A stretch of DNA of 64,000 nt from contig DASZZP010000038.1 in the NCBI GenBank assembly GCA_035544875.1, forward strand, positions 124,001 through 188,000. The letters run 5' to 3'. Numbering within the stretch: position 1 is the stretch's first letter; the number at the start of each line of letters is the position of its first letter. Shown in pieces: positions 1 through 8,909 of the stretch. The translations under genes were made by a program, and so were the position numbers. Under the pieces are notes generated by a model. It was not told the origin of the DNA, did not search any database, and saw nothing but the letters and a program-made list of their open reading frames with translations. Origin of the DNA: JASLEW01 sp035544875 (lineage in GTDB: Bacteria; Acidobacteriota; Thermoanaerobaculia; Multivoradales; UBA5704).

Positions 1-1172
1 TCGCCGGAGCGCCGAAAGAACCGTCGCAAGCGATCAGAGGAAACGTGCTCTGCAATGCTGGCCGGGTATAGCCCCCGCCGCGCGATCGCCAGCGCTTCAC
101 CGCTCGCGTCGGAGGCAAACACCTTCAGCTTGAAGCGGCTTCCCGCGGTCTCGAGACGCTCAATGCAGACCATGGCGAGGCTGTAGGCCTCTTCGCCGGT
201 GGCGCAGCCCGCCGACCAGACCCGCACCGCGGTGGCGTCGTCCCTTTTCTCGGCCAGCGCCGGCACGATCTCTCGTGCGAGGAGCTCCCATTCCTCGGCA
301 TCCCGGAAGAAGCTCGTGACGCCTATGAGGATGTCGCGATAGAGCTCATCGACCTCCCCCGGATGCGACCTCAGGTACTCGAGATAGCCCTGCCACCCGG
401 AGAGGCTCTTGAGCTCGATGCGACGCTCGGTTCGGCGCTGGAGGGTACCCGTCTTGTAGTCGCGAAAGTCGACGCGGTACCGTTTGCCGAGCTCCGCCAA
501 GATGGCCTGCAGCCCCTCGCCCGACTCGCCGGTCGCCTGCTGTTCGGGCTCTCTGGCGGTGGGGCGGACCCGGGGTGCGGCGGCGTACCCGAGGAGAATC
601 TCCCCCATCTCCTCTGGCGGCACGACCGTGTCGGCGGCACCCGTATCGATGGCGCTCCGAGGCATCCCGTCGTACTCCGCCGTCTCGGGATCCTGAACGA
701 GACACAACCCGCCCGCCGAGCGGATGTCCTTCAAGCCGGCGGACCCGTCGTTGCCGGTTCCGGAGAGCACGATGCCGACCGCGCCCTCCTTCTGATCCGC
801 CGCCAGCGCGGAGAAGAACTTGTCGATGGGCCTGGCGCGGTAGTGAGGCTCTTCAGGCGCACCGGCTTCCAACGCTCCGTCGCGGATGCTGAGCGATGTC
901 GCCGGCGCGATGACGTAGACATGGTTGGGCTCGACGCGCTGGTTGCCGGTGACCTGCGAGACTTCCATGCGGGTCTTCCGCTGCAAGATCCCGGCGATAT
1001 GGCTCTCCTCGGCTGGAGCAAGGTGGACGACGATGATGAACGCCATGCCCTGGTCGGCGGGGGCGCCCTGGAGGAACCGCTGGCACGCACCGAGCCCTCC
1101 GGCAGACGCGCCGACACCGACTACCAGGACCGGTGATGGGTTGCCGGCGGACGCCGAAGGTCTAGCCCCCAT
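1..1172 (-). CDS. CheB-CheR fusion (chemotaxis methylesterase/methyltransferase), C-terminus off the window
   Basis: Reading the minus strand from ATG 1172 gives about 390 codons before the left edge. The N-terminal part is a CheB methylesterase: GASAGG with Ser23, His50 in VVHLAP, and the Asp loop GTGNDGS, forming the usual Ser-His-Asp triad. A short linker leads into a CheR methyltransferase: the N-terminal helical part (FRDYKTGTLQRRTERR), VTSFFRD, and the SAM-binding motif WSAGCATGEEAYS. Such fusions usually carry PAS and kinase domains further on, which would lie outside the window. They act on chemoreceptor-like glutamates or serve as stand-alone signalling hubs. No other chemotaxis genes are visible. 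The start codon is buried in the stem of a long palindrome (1156-1352) and has no good Shine-Dalgarno sequence. Confidence 0.88.
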   Translation of the reverse strand, partial: MGARPSASAGNPSPVLVVGVGASAGGLGACQRFLQGAPADQGMAFIIVVHLAPAEESHIAGILQRKTRMEVSQVTGNQRVEPNHVYVIAPATSLSIRDGALEAGAPEEPHYRARPIDKFFSALAADQKEGAVGIVLSGTGNDGSAGLKDIRSAGGLCLVQDPETAEYDGMPRSAIDTGAADTVVPPEEMGEILLGYAAAPRVRPTAREPEQQATGESGEGLQAILAELGKRYRVDFRDYKTGTLQRRTERRIELKSLSGWQGYLEYLRSHPGEVDELYRDILIGVTSFFRDAEEWELLAREIVPALAEKRDDATAVRVWSAGCATGEEAYSLAMVCIERLETAGSRFKLKVFASDASGEALAIARRGLYPASIAEHVSSDRLRRFFRRSG

Positions 1173-1352
1173 TTCTCACACCGGCTCGTCGCGAGGCGCC
1201 GCAAACGGGCCTAGATCCAAGGCGCGCGCGGGTCGGACGACCGAGGCGTGCTCGAAGCACGTCGAGGGAGTCCGACCGAGCGCAACGCAGGAGATAGGCC
1301 CGTTTCCGGAGCCGCAGCAGAGGTGGTGTGAGAAATGGGGGCTAGGGCCTTC
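1156..1352. repeat. Long concentric palindrome (MITE-like or regulatory hairpin)
   Basis: A perfect 21-bp inverted repeat (1162-1182 against 1325-1345) encloses further pairs with the same centre: 1203-1213/1295-1305, 1231-1237/1271-1277 and a terminal hairpin 1247-1252/1256-1261. All coordinate sums are 2507-2508, so the element folds as one long hairpin centred near 1254. In the minus-strand transcript the 5' arm would pair with the AUG of the CheB-CheR gene at 1172. It could be a small non-autonomous mobile element or a translation-control structure. No clear target-site duplication is seen. Confidence 0.8.
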
Positions 1353-1714
1353 TGGATTGCGGGTCATGCCGTTCGGTTCCTCGGGTAGGCGGCCTTTGAC
1401 GTACGTGCTGGCGAGCTTGCTTTACCAAGTCCCCCATCGCGACGTGAGGTAAATGGATGGACTGGCAATCCGAGGATAAGGAAGGATTGCCCTGCCTGAT
1501 GATTCTACACCGGTGAGCCGCCCGAATTGCTCGGCGGGCGCGCACCGAGAAGAAGCTGCGTAAAGACTCCGAGGAACATCCGGATCCTATGAGGCGCGGG
1601 AGCGCGCCAAGGCCTCGCGAACCCGCTGGGGACCGCTGCTCGAGGCTCTGAAGGGCGGGAGAGCGCGAGCCGCGCCCCCGAGCCCATGGTAGAGTCGCCG
1701 ATGAGCGAATCCCG
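1353..1714. other. Intergenic region without a recognisable gene
   Basis: I see no credible coding sequence, RNA gene or clear promoter here. It separates the palindrome from the AI-2E permease and presumably carries the promoter of that gene. Confidence 0.5.
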
Positions 1715-2914
1715 TTGCGCATCCGAATGAAAGAGGCACGCGGCGCTGAGGAGAGACGGGAGGCCCCGCCGCGCTGGGCGGCGGAGGAGGAGCCGCAGCT
1801 GCGCTGGGCCACGATCCTCAAGATCGTCACCGCTCTGGCGCTGGTCTGGGCGGTCTGCGAGCTGTGGCAATTCCTCATCCTCTGTGCGTTCGCACTGCTG
1901 CTGGCCACCACCGCTGAGCCTCTGGTCACCTGGGCGGAGCGGCGCGGCCTCGCACGCGGCGTGGCGGTACTGCTCCTCGGGCTGATCGGCGTGGCGCTAA
2001 TCGCCGCGGCCATGTTCTTCGTGGCGCCTCCCTTCGTCGAACAGATCCAGGCTCTGTTGCACAACCTCGGCGGCCTGAGCCGGCACGTCGTCGAGCAGGT
2101 GCGGCCGACTTCGCCCTTCTTCGCTGGAGTGCTCGCCCAGGTATTCGAGCTGCCGCACTCGCCACAAGTCGCGACCTGGCTGCGGAAGCCACTTCTGTGG
2201 GGTCAGGTCGCCGTCGGCGCGGTGGTAGCCTCTGCCTTCGCCTTCATGCTGATGCTCTACCTGATCTACCACGGCAGGCAGACGTACGCGTGGCTGCTCG
2301 CGTACATGCCCCGCCGCCACCGCCAGAAGATGGCGGAGACGATTCCCGAGGTCTCCGACGTGGTGCTCGCCTACATGCGCGCGCAGATCGTGACGACTCT
2401 CATCTTCACCGCTTTCGCCTTCGCCGTGCTCACCATCTTCCACGTGCCGGCGTCTTTGCCGCTCGCCGTGCTCGCCGGGATCTGCGACGTCATTCCGCTA
2501 ATCGGCATCGTCATCGCCACCACGCCGGCGGTGCTGCTCGCGCTCACCGTGTCACGGCTCGCCGCTACCGCGGTGCTTGCCCTCTACCTCCTCTACGCCG
2601 CGTTCGAGGGCTACGTCCTGGTGCCGCGCCTCTACGGCCGGCACCTCCGGCTATCCCCGCTGGTCGTGCTGATCGCCCTCGCGGTGGGGGGGCGGCTGCA
2701 AGGAATCGCCGGCGCGCTGCTCATCCTCCCCCTCGTTGCCGCGTACCCGATCATCGAGCGCATCTGGCTGTCTGGCTACCTTGGCGACCATGTGCTCGAC
2801 GACCATTCGGCGCTCGAGCAGGCCGCCCCGGGAGAGCAGCCGGCGGTCGTCGACGCCGTGATCCAGGGTGTTCCCCACGAGGAGTCGCCGACGACGCCGT
2901 CGGAAAGCCGGTGA
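1715..2914 (+). CDS. AI-2E family transporter (PerM/TqsA-like permease)
   Basis: The 399-residue product starts at TTG 1715; ATG 1727 four codons later is an alternative. After a charged N-terminus come two close hydrophobic segments (about residues 25-60 and 75-95), a soluble region, a helix near 160-185, and a cluster of helices from about 215 to 345. This is the layout of the AI-2E/UPF0118 family. Conserved features include the PLAVLAGICDVIPLIG stretch and GYVLVPRLYGRHLRLSPL. Members export small solutes or autoinducer, or work as antiporters; the substrate here cannot be told. The tail after residue 350 is acidic and probably cytoplasmic. A second family member lies at 41403-42503. Confidence 0.9.
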   Translation: MRIRMKEARGAEERREAPPRWAAEEEPQLRWATILKIVTALALVWAVCELWQFLILCAFALLLATTAEPLVTWAERRGLARGVAVLLLGLIGVALIAAAMFFVAPPFVEQIQALLHNLGGLSRHVVEQVRPTSPFFAGVLAQVFELPHSPQVATWLRKPLLWGQVAVGAVVASAFAFMLMLYLIYHGRQTYAWLLAYMPRRHRQKMAETIPEVSDVVLAYMRAQIVTTLIFTAFAFAVLTIFHVPASLPLAVLAGICDVIPLIGIVIATTPAVLLALTVSRLAATAVLALYLLYAAFEGYVLVPRLYGRHLRLSPLVVLIALAVGGRLQGIAGALLILPLVAAYPIIERIWLSGYLGDHVLDDHSALEQAAPGEQPAVVDAVIQGVPHEESPTTPSESR

Positions 2915-2948
2915 GGGCCCGCGCAAGCGGCAAGGGCCGCGGGGTCGG

Positions 2949-5927
2949 CTAGCCGGGTTGCTGATCCGCTGCCGAGGCCTCGTCGGGGCGCAGACCAGGC
3001 TCGCCGCAGCGCTCGAGGATGGCGGCGCGGACGGCATCGCGCAGGCGGAGGGCGGCAGACCAATCTGCGCCGTCGGGGCGCTGGGCGGGGGCGAGTGTGA
3101 CTTCGACCGCGCCGCGACGGAATAGCCAGGCCTCATCGCGGAGGACGGTGCGGCTGCCGCGGATGACCGCCGGGACGACCGCGGCGCCCGCCTCCGCGGC
3201 GGCCAGGAACGCCCCCATGCGGAACGGGAGCAGGCCCGGAGAGCGTCGGAGGGTGCCCTCCGGGAAGATGATCAACGACTCGCCGCTCAGCAGCGCCGCG
3301 ACCGCTTTGCGCACTTCGCCGGTTACCTGGCTGGCGTCGAATCGCTCGACGAAGAGCGCGCCGACGCGGCGCAGCAGCACCCGCGACAGCAGGTGGTCTT
3401 CGAGCTCCCCCTTGACGACGAAGGCGAGCTCGGCGGGAAGCGCGGCGGAGAGCACGACGCCGTCGAGATAGCTGGCGTGGTTGGAGGCCACGACGAGCGG
3501 CCGGCCACCCCCGCCACCACTCCGGACGCCGCCGCCAGGCGCTCCGGCCCCGGCCGCGGCCAGCCGCTCGAGGCCAGAAACGCGCAGCGGGATGCCGGCG
3601 AGCCGGAACATGAGACGCGCCGTGCCGCGCAGCAGGCGGCGGCGGCGAGCGCGGCCGGGCAGCAGCGCGACGGCTCCCCAGAGCGGCAGTCCGAGCAAGC
3701 CGAAGACGAGCCAGGCGTAAGCGGTGTAGAGCAGGGTGCCGGCCAGGCGGGCGCGGCGCCCAAGCTGCGCTCGGAGGCCGGTCCAGGCGAGGCGGGCGAG
3801 CTGCCACCAGAGCGCAGCGCCGCGCCGGCCCAGCCGGCCGCTCGCGTAGAGGTCGCGGCAGGCCGAGCGCCGCACCTTGCCGCTCGAGGTCTTGGGCACC
3901 GCGTGCGGCGGCGCCAGCACCACCTCGTCTGCCGGTGCGCCCAGCAGATCGACGGTCTTCTCGAGCACCGCCTCGCGCAGCCGCTCGCGCGCCGCCTCCT
4001 CGCGCTCGCGCGTCTCGGCGACCACCACCAGGCGCTCGGTACCGGTCGCCGGATCGGCGCTGCCGAAGGCGGCGACACACCCCCGGCGCACGCCGGGCAC
4101 CTGACCGACCGCCTCCTCGAGCTCGTGCGGGTAGAGGTTACGCCCGGCCCGGATGATGATGTCCTTGCTGCGCCCGGTGATGAAGATCTCGCGCCCCACC
4201 GCGTAGGCCCGGTCGCCCGAGTCGAGCCAGTCGCCGTCGCGGAGCTGCCGGGTCGCTTCGTCGTCGCGGAAGTAGCCGCTGGTTGCCGACGGTCCGCGGA
4301 ACTGCAGGCGTCCTTCCTCACGCTCTCCCGCCTCGTGGCCGGCGGCGCCCACCACCCGCACCTCGTGGCCGGGCAGCGGGACGCCGCAGCCGACGAAGTG
4401 CAGCGCCCGCGGATCGCCTTCCGGCGCCGCGCACGGGTCCGCCCGGCCCGAGCGCTCGAGCGGCTCGCGCCAGACCGCGTCGACCACCGGGCCGCGCCCG
4501 GGTATCGGGATGGTCAGGGCGAGCGAGCACTCGGCCAGACCGTAGACCGGCAGCATGGCGGTGGAGCGAAAGCCGCAGCGCGCAAAGCGTTCGCCGAAGC
4601 GGCGGATCGCTTCGGGCGAGACCGGCTCGGCACCGTTGAGCGCGCAGCGCCATGACGACAGATCGAGACCCTGGAGATCGGCCTCGTCGATCTTGCGGGC
4701 GCACAGCTCGTAGGCGAAATTGGGCGCCGCCGAGAGCGTCCCGCGGTGGCGCGACAACGCCTCGAGCCAGCGCACCGGCCGGGCGAGGAAGCTCAAGGGC
4801 GACATCAGGACCAGCGGCAGGCCATAGTAGAGGCTCGCCATCCACGAGCCGATCAGGCCCATGTCGTGATAGAGCGGCAGCCAGCTCACCACCACGTCCT
4901 CGGGAGCGATCGCCACCGCCTCGCCGATGGCGCGCAGGTTGGCGAGCAGGTTGGCGTGGGTCAGCACCACCCCCTTCGGCCGCCCCGTGCTGCCGGAGGT
5001 GAACTGCATGAAGGCGACGTCCTCTCCACGCACCACCGGAGGCCTGCTGCCGCTGCCGCCGGGGTCCGCGCCGGCACGCGCCGCAGCCGCCGCCGCGGCC
5101 GCTCCACTCAGCTCGGCAACCGTTGCCACGCGCGACAGCCCTGGCACCTGGGCGCCCAGCAGCCGCGCCACCGTCAGGACCTCGGGAAAGGTGACGAGCG
5201 CCGCCGCTTCGGAGGTCCGCAGGATGCCTGCCTGGCGCCGCAGGTGGTCCTCGATCTGGCTGCGGCGGGCGGGTGGATAGAGCGGGACGGGCACCGCGCC
5301 GGCGTAGAGCGCGCCGCAGAAGGCGGCGAAGTAGTCGAGACCGCTCGGCAGCATCAACCCCACCGCCTGACCGCTCTCGATGCCCAGCCCGGCGAGGCCC
5401 GCGGCCACGGCGCTGGCGCGCCGGTCGAGCTCGCCGTAGGTCAGCTCCTCCGGCGCGCCGTCGTCGAGGTCGCCGGGATAGAAGAGGATGTGGCGCCGGC
5501 GCGGGTGGCGCGCCGCATGCCAGCCGAGGACCTCCGGCAGAGTCCGCGTCTGGTCGGGCGCGGCCTCTGCCGGGCCCACCAGCGGCTCGGCCCCTGCTTT
5601 CCCCCCGGCGCCGCGGGCCCAGCCGGCCTCGCCGCTCGCCGGCGCGCCGGCGCCGGCCAGGGCGCGCAGCAGGTCTGCCATGGTCTCGGCCGTGCCGAGG
5701 GTCTCTCCGGGCAGGGAGACTCCGAACGCACTCTCCAGGCGGCGGATCAGCTCGGCGCGGCCCAGGCTGTCGAGCCCCAGGTCACGGTCGAGCGCCGACC
5801 CGGGCCCCACGACGCGCCGCGCCCGCCGCCGCTCTCCCTGGAGCTCGCGCCCGAGCTCGGCCGCGATGCGCAGCGCCTCCGCCTCGACCGCCGCCTCCCG
5901 CGCCGCCTGTTTCACTTCCGTCGCCAT
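2949..5927 (-). CDS. ACP / fatty-acyl-AMP ligase / PlsC acyltransferase fusion
   Basis: A 992-residue multidomain enzyme. Residues 1-100 form an acyl carrier domain with the phosphopantetheine site at Ser54 (LGLDSLGRAE). Residues about 125-660 are an AMP-forming ligase with FTSGSTGRPKG at 309-319, NGAEPV near 431 and YGLAE near 462; the NGAEPV form is typical of fatty-acyl-AMP ligases. A hydrophobic linker around 700-750 may anchor the protein. From about 800 a PlsC-type acyltransferase carries NHASYLD and FPEGTLRR. The arrangement suggests a fatty acid is activated, loaded on the protein's own ACP and passed to a glycerolipid or other acceptor. E. coli Aas joins the same two activities in the opposite order. 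It stands alone, transcribed away from the gene at 6110. Confidence 0.88.
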   Translation of the reverse strand: MATEVKQAAREAAVEAEALRIAAELGRELQGERRRARRVVGPGSALDRDLGLDSLGRAELIRRLESAFGVSLPGETLGTAETMADLLRALAGAGAPASGEAGWARGAGGKAGAEPLVGPAEAAPDQTRTLPEVLGWHAARHPRRRHILFYPGDLDDGAPEELTYGELDRRASAVAAGLAGLGIESGQAVGLMLPSGLDYFAAFCGALYAGAVPVPLYPPARRSQIEDHLRRQAGILRTSEAAALVTFPEVLTVARLLGAQVPGLSRVATVAELSGAAAAAAAARAGADPGGSGSRPPVVRGEDVAFMQFTSGSTGRPKGVVLTHANLLANLRAIGEAVAIAPEDVVVSWLPLYHDMGLIGSWMASLYYGLPLVLMSPLSFLARPVRWLEALSRHRGTLSAAPNFAYELCARKIDEADLQGLDLSSWRCALNGAEPVSPEAIRRFGERFARCGFRSTAMLPVYGLAECSLALTIPIPGRGPVVDAVWREPLERSGRADPCAAPEGDPRALHFVGCGVPLPGHEVRVVGAAGHEAGEREEGRLQFRGPSATSGYFRDDEATRQLRDGDWLDSGDRAYAVGREIFITGRSKDIIIRAGRNLYPHELEEAVGQVPGVRRGCVAAFGSADPATGTERLVVVAETREREEAARERLREAVLEKTVDLLGAPADEVVLAPPHAVPKTSSGKVRRSACRDLYASGRLGRRGAALWWQLARLAWTGLRAQLGRRARLAGTLLYTAYAWLVFGLLGLPLWGAVALLPGRARRRRLLRGTARLMFRLAGIPLRVSGLERLAAAGAGAPGGGVRSGGGGGRPLVVASNHASYLDGVVLSAALPAELAFVVKGELEDHLLSRVLLRRVGALFVERFDASQVTGEVRKAVAALLSGESLIIFPEGTLRRSPGLLPFRMGAFLAAAEAGAAVVPAVIRGSRTVLRDEAWLFRRGAVEVTLAPAQRPDGADWSAALRLRDAVRAAILERCGEPGLRPDEASAADQQPG

Positions 5928-6109
5928 CGTTTCGCCCCCTCTATCTTAGCCACCCGTCGGCCGGCGCGCCGAGCCTGACCTACCCGTGTCGCGGCGAGGG
6001 CCTGCGGGGCCTCCGGGCCAACCGGGGCCTCCGGCCGCGCGGACTCGGCCCAAGGCGGAGAGTGCTAAAATTAGTTTTTCTGGCGATCTGAGCCCGTCCT
6101 GTAATCGGT

Positions 6110-7363
6110 ATGGCCGCCCCTCACGCGAAGACCTACATGATCGTGGCGTGGACCATGGCCTTGCTCTTGCTGACGACCCTTTTTTCGACCTATCTCCCGT
6201 CGGCGCTGTGGCAGGCGGTCACGAAGGACGGTATCGGCGCCCACTCCCCTTTTTACCTCGCTTGGCCGTCGATCGCATTCCTGGCCCTCGTCGTGTTCTG
6301 CCTGGGGGTGGCCCTCGGGAGATTCACACGCGACCGCTCCGCCAAAGCAATGCGGTCGGCTCTGACGTTCTTGGGCGCTCATGGCACGCAGCTGATCGCC
6401 TTTGCCCTCCTGCTGCCTCTGCTCGTGATCTTCTTCAAGGAGGCGGTGGCGCAAAAACGGGACGCCAAGAACTTGGCGGAGCTGGCTGCCGTCGTGCTGG
6501 TGCTCGCCGTCCTGGCCAGCAGCGGCCAGATCTTGCTGTCTCGCCTGAAGAAGCTGGGGCCGCTCGAGCTATTCGAGAAACATGCTTCTGGATTGGCTGG
6601 CCATCTCAAGGAGCTGGCCAAAGAGGTCCTGGAGGCGCAGAAGAACCCTTTTTCACCCTCCAGCGAGGACACCTACCGCCGCTCGGAACTGCTCATCTGG
6701 ATGGTCGAGTTCAACCTCTCGGCCGAAGAGATCAAAGACGCTTCCAAGCAGGGCCTGCCCGATCTTCTCTACTGGACCGGCCTATTCGCCGTGCTGCGCC
6801 GCAACTGGCCGGCCGCGACGACCCGGCTCGAGCGGCTGCGCTGGCTCCTGGGAGAGGCAGACGATCGCGACGAGATCACCAACAATCTGCCCTACAAGCT
6901 TGCCCTCAACCTGGGAAAGGCCTTCCTCGGACGAGTGCAGGACGCCCGAGAGCACCCCGAGCGCGCGCTCGATCCTCGCGAGGCGGAAGAGTCCCTGTAC
7001 AAATCGCTTGCCCACTTCGCGCGCGCGGTCAACAAGGATCCCTATTCGTACATTGCCCTCTACAACCGCGCCTTCGTCGAAGACGAGCTGCGAATGTTCG
7101 AGCGGGCGATCGCATCCAATCGGGCAGCGCTCGAGCTTCGCCCCGACCATGCGAGGGCCAAGTACAACATCGCCGTCTCGCTGATCAAGATGGAAGGGCT
7201 CAAGGCCGCTACCCGCAGCCTGGTGCGAATCAAGCGCTCCGATCTAGATGGCGAGGAGATGCTGAAGCTCTCCAAGACCGACCAGGACCTGGAACCGCTG
7301 TTTCACGACGCCTACTGCGCGCGCCGAATCCGCTGGTGGTGGATCCGCCAGTCGCAGCCGTGA
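6110..7363 (+). CDS. Membrane-anchored TPR-like protein, function unknown
   Basis: 417 residues from ATG 6110. Four hydrophobic segments are visible at about 9-30, 45-70, 82-105 and 118-142. The remaining ~270 residues are soluble and helical. Tetratricopeptide-like pairs occur near 210-260 and clearly near 300-370 (KDPYSYIALYNRAFVEDELR, then ALELRPDHARAKYNIAVSLI). The topology suggests an inner-membrane scaffold with its TPR part in the cytoplasm. No enzymatic motif is seen. Possible -10 TAAAAT at 6066-6071. The gene is divergent from the ligase fusion at 2949-5927, with 182 bp between them. Confidence 0.75.
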   Translation: MAAPHAKTYMIVAWTMALLLLTTLFSTYLPSALWQAVTKDGIGAHSPFYLAWPSIAFLALVVFCLGVALGRFTRDRSAKAMRSALTFLGAHGTQLIAFALLLPLLVIFFKEAVAQKRDAKNLAELAAVVLVLAVLASSGQILLSRLKKLGPLELFEKHASGLAGHLKELAKEVLEAQKNPFSPSSEDTYRRSELLIWMVEFNLSAEEIKDASKQGLPDLLYWTGLFAVLRRNWPAATTRLERLRWLLGEADDRDEITNNLPYKLALNLGKAFLGRVQDAREHPERALDPREAEESLYKSLAHFARAVNKDPYSYIALYNRAFVEDELRMFERAIASNRAALELRPDHARAKYNIAVSLIKMEGLKAATRSLVRIKRSDLDGEEMLKLSKTDQDLEPLFHDAYCARRIRWWWIRQSQP

Positions 7364-7607
7364 CGCTGCGCACTCCAGGTGCGGTCCGATGCAGGGAGGA
7401 TCTTGCGAGGCGAAAGCCGCGGGAAACCAGGAAGCGGCTTCAGCGTTCGCTGGCCAACTCGATGATGGGCCCGGAAGGCGCCTTTGCTGGCAGATTACCG
7501 TCCCGGCGATTGCGGCGCTGAAAGAGAGCGCTGGATGTCGTCATAGTCTCGTTCCCAACTCCTCAAATCCAAGGACATTCTGACATCTGAGCCGCTCCTT
7601 GTCAAGC

Positions 7608-8909
7608 TCAGGGCGCGACGTCTTCCCCGACCGCGGCGTTGAGCTGATCGAGGTGGGTGACGTAGTCGGCCAGCGCCTGGCGGTAGGCGAGCTGGGTGGC
7701 GCGGTCGGTGCGCTCGGCGTCGAGCAGGTCGAGGATCGAGGTGGCGCCCTTGCGGTAGGCGAGCTCGGCGATCTGGCGCGACTCGCCGGCCTTCTTGAGG
7801 TAGATCTTCTCGTAGAGCTCGACCCGCTCCTGGCTGGCGCGCAGCGCGACGTACGCCGTCTCGATATCGTCGATCACCTGCGCCCGCACGACGTCGGCCG
7901 CCGCACGGGTGCGCGCCACCTCCGACCTGGTGCGCGCGATCTCGCCCTGATTGCGGTTGAAGATCGGCAGCGGGAAGTTGACCCCTGTGCCCAGCGCGTT
8001 GGCGGCCTGGCCGAAGCTGAAGAAAGGCTGTACGTGCTGGTCGTCGACCAGCGAAGGGCCGGTGTGAATCCAGCCCAGAGACACCGTCACGTCCACCTTG
8101 GCGTTGGCCTCGGCGAGCTCGACGTCGGCCTCCGCCTTGCGCGCCGCGGTCTCGGCCGAGAGCAGATCGGGCCGCTTCGCGAGCGCCCGCTTTTCGAGTT
8201 CGCCGAGCGCCTGCGGGAGCGGCGCGGGCGTCCACTCCCCCTCGACCTCGAACTCCTGCGCCAGCTCCGGGGTGAAGATCGCCTGCCGCAGGCTCGCCCG
8301 GGCAGTGCGGTAGGCCAGATCGGCATCGCGCACGTCGATCTGGAACTGCAGCATTTGCAGTCCGATCTTCAGGAGCTCGCCGCCCGAGATCTCACCCTTC
8401 TCGTAACGAATTCGGTTGAGGTCCTCTACCTGCTGGAAGTTCTTCAGGTTGTCTTGCGCGCCCCGCAGGTTGCCGCGCGCGAGCAGCGCCGCGGTGAACG
8501 TGGCGCGCACGCCGGCGATCAGCGTCCGGCGGCTATCGCGCAGGTCGTGCTCGGCGCCGGCCGTCGCCAGGCGGGCGCTGTCGATGCGCCGGCGCCGCTT
8601 GCCGCCGCGCTCGAAGGTCCACCCGATGCCGCCGGTGAAGTCGACGGTGCCGTTGGAGAATGTCGGATTCGGCCGCAGCGCCGCCGTGATCTCGCCGCTG
8701 CGCGTCGATTCGAGCGCCGCCGCCTGGGCGCGCAGCGGCGGGCTGTTGGCGAGAGCCAGCGCCAGCGCCCGCTCCAGAGTCAAGCTGGAGATCGAGCCGG
8801 CGCGGCCCTCTGGCGCCGCGGCCGGCGATTGCGCCAGCAGGACGCCGCCGGCCGCCGCCCAGCCGAGCAGGGCGGCAAGCGCGGCCATTTGCCGCCGCCG
8901 CGGCTTCAC
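7608..8909 (-). CDS. czcC: TolC/CzcC-family outer-membrane efflux protein
   Basis: 433 residues from GTG 8909, whose first bases overlap the stop of the RND pump (GTGA), so translation is probably coupled. ATG 8888 is an alternative that begins directly at the signal peptide (MAALAALLGWAAAGGVLLAQ). Two outer-membrane efflux (OEP) repeats follow, rich in long amphipathic helices (SLTLERALALALANSPPLR; FPLPIFNRNQGEIARTRSE), as in CzcC/CusC. It forms the outer-membrane channel of the tripartite pump encoded by the two genes upstream. Gene order adaptor-pump-channel on one strand supports a complete efflux operon. Confidence 0.9.
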   Translation of the reverse strand: MKPRRRQMAALAALLGWAAAGGVLLAQSPAAAPEGRAGSISSLTLERALALALANSPPLRAQAAALESTRSGEITAALRPNPTFSNGTVDFTGGIGWTFERGGKRRRRIDSARLATAGAEHDLRDSRRTLIAGVRATFTAALLARGNLRGAQDNLKNFQQVEDLNRIRYEKGEISGGELLKIGLQMLQFQIDVRDADLAYRTARASLRQAIFTPELAQEFEVEGEWTPAPLPQALGELEKRALAKRPDLLSAETAARKAEADVELAEANAKVDVTVSLGWIHTGPSLVDDQHVQPFFSFGQAANALGTGVNFPLPIFNRNQGEIARTRSEVARTRAAADVVRAQVIDDIETAYVALRASQERVELYEKIYLKKAGESRQIAELAYRKGATSILDLLDAERTDRATQLAYRQALADYVTHLDQLNAAVGEDVAP

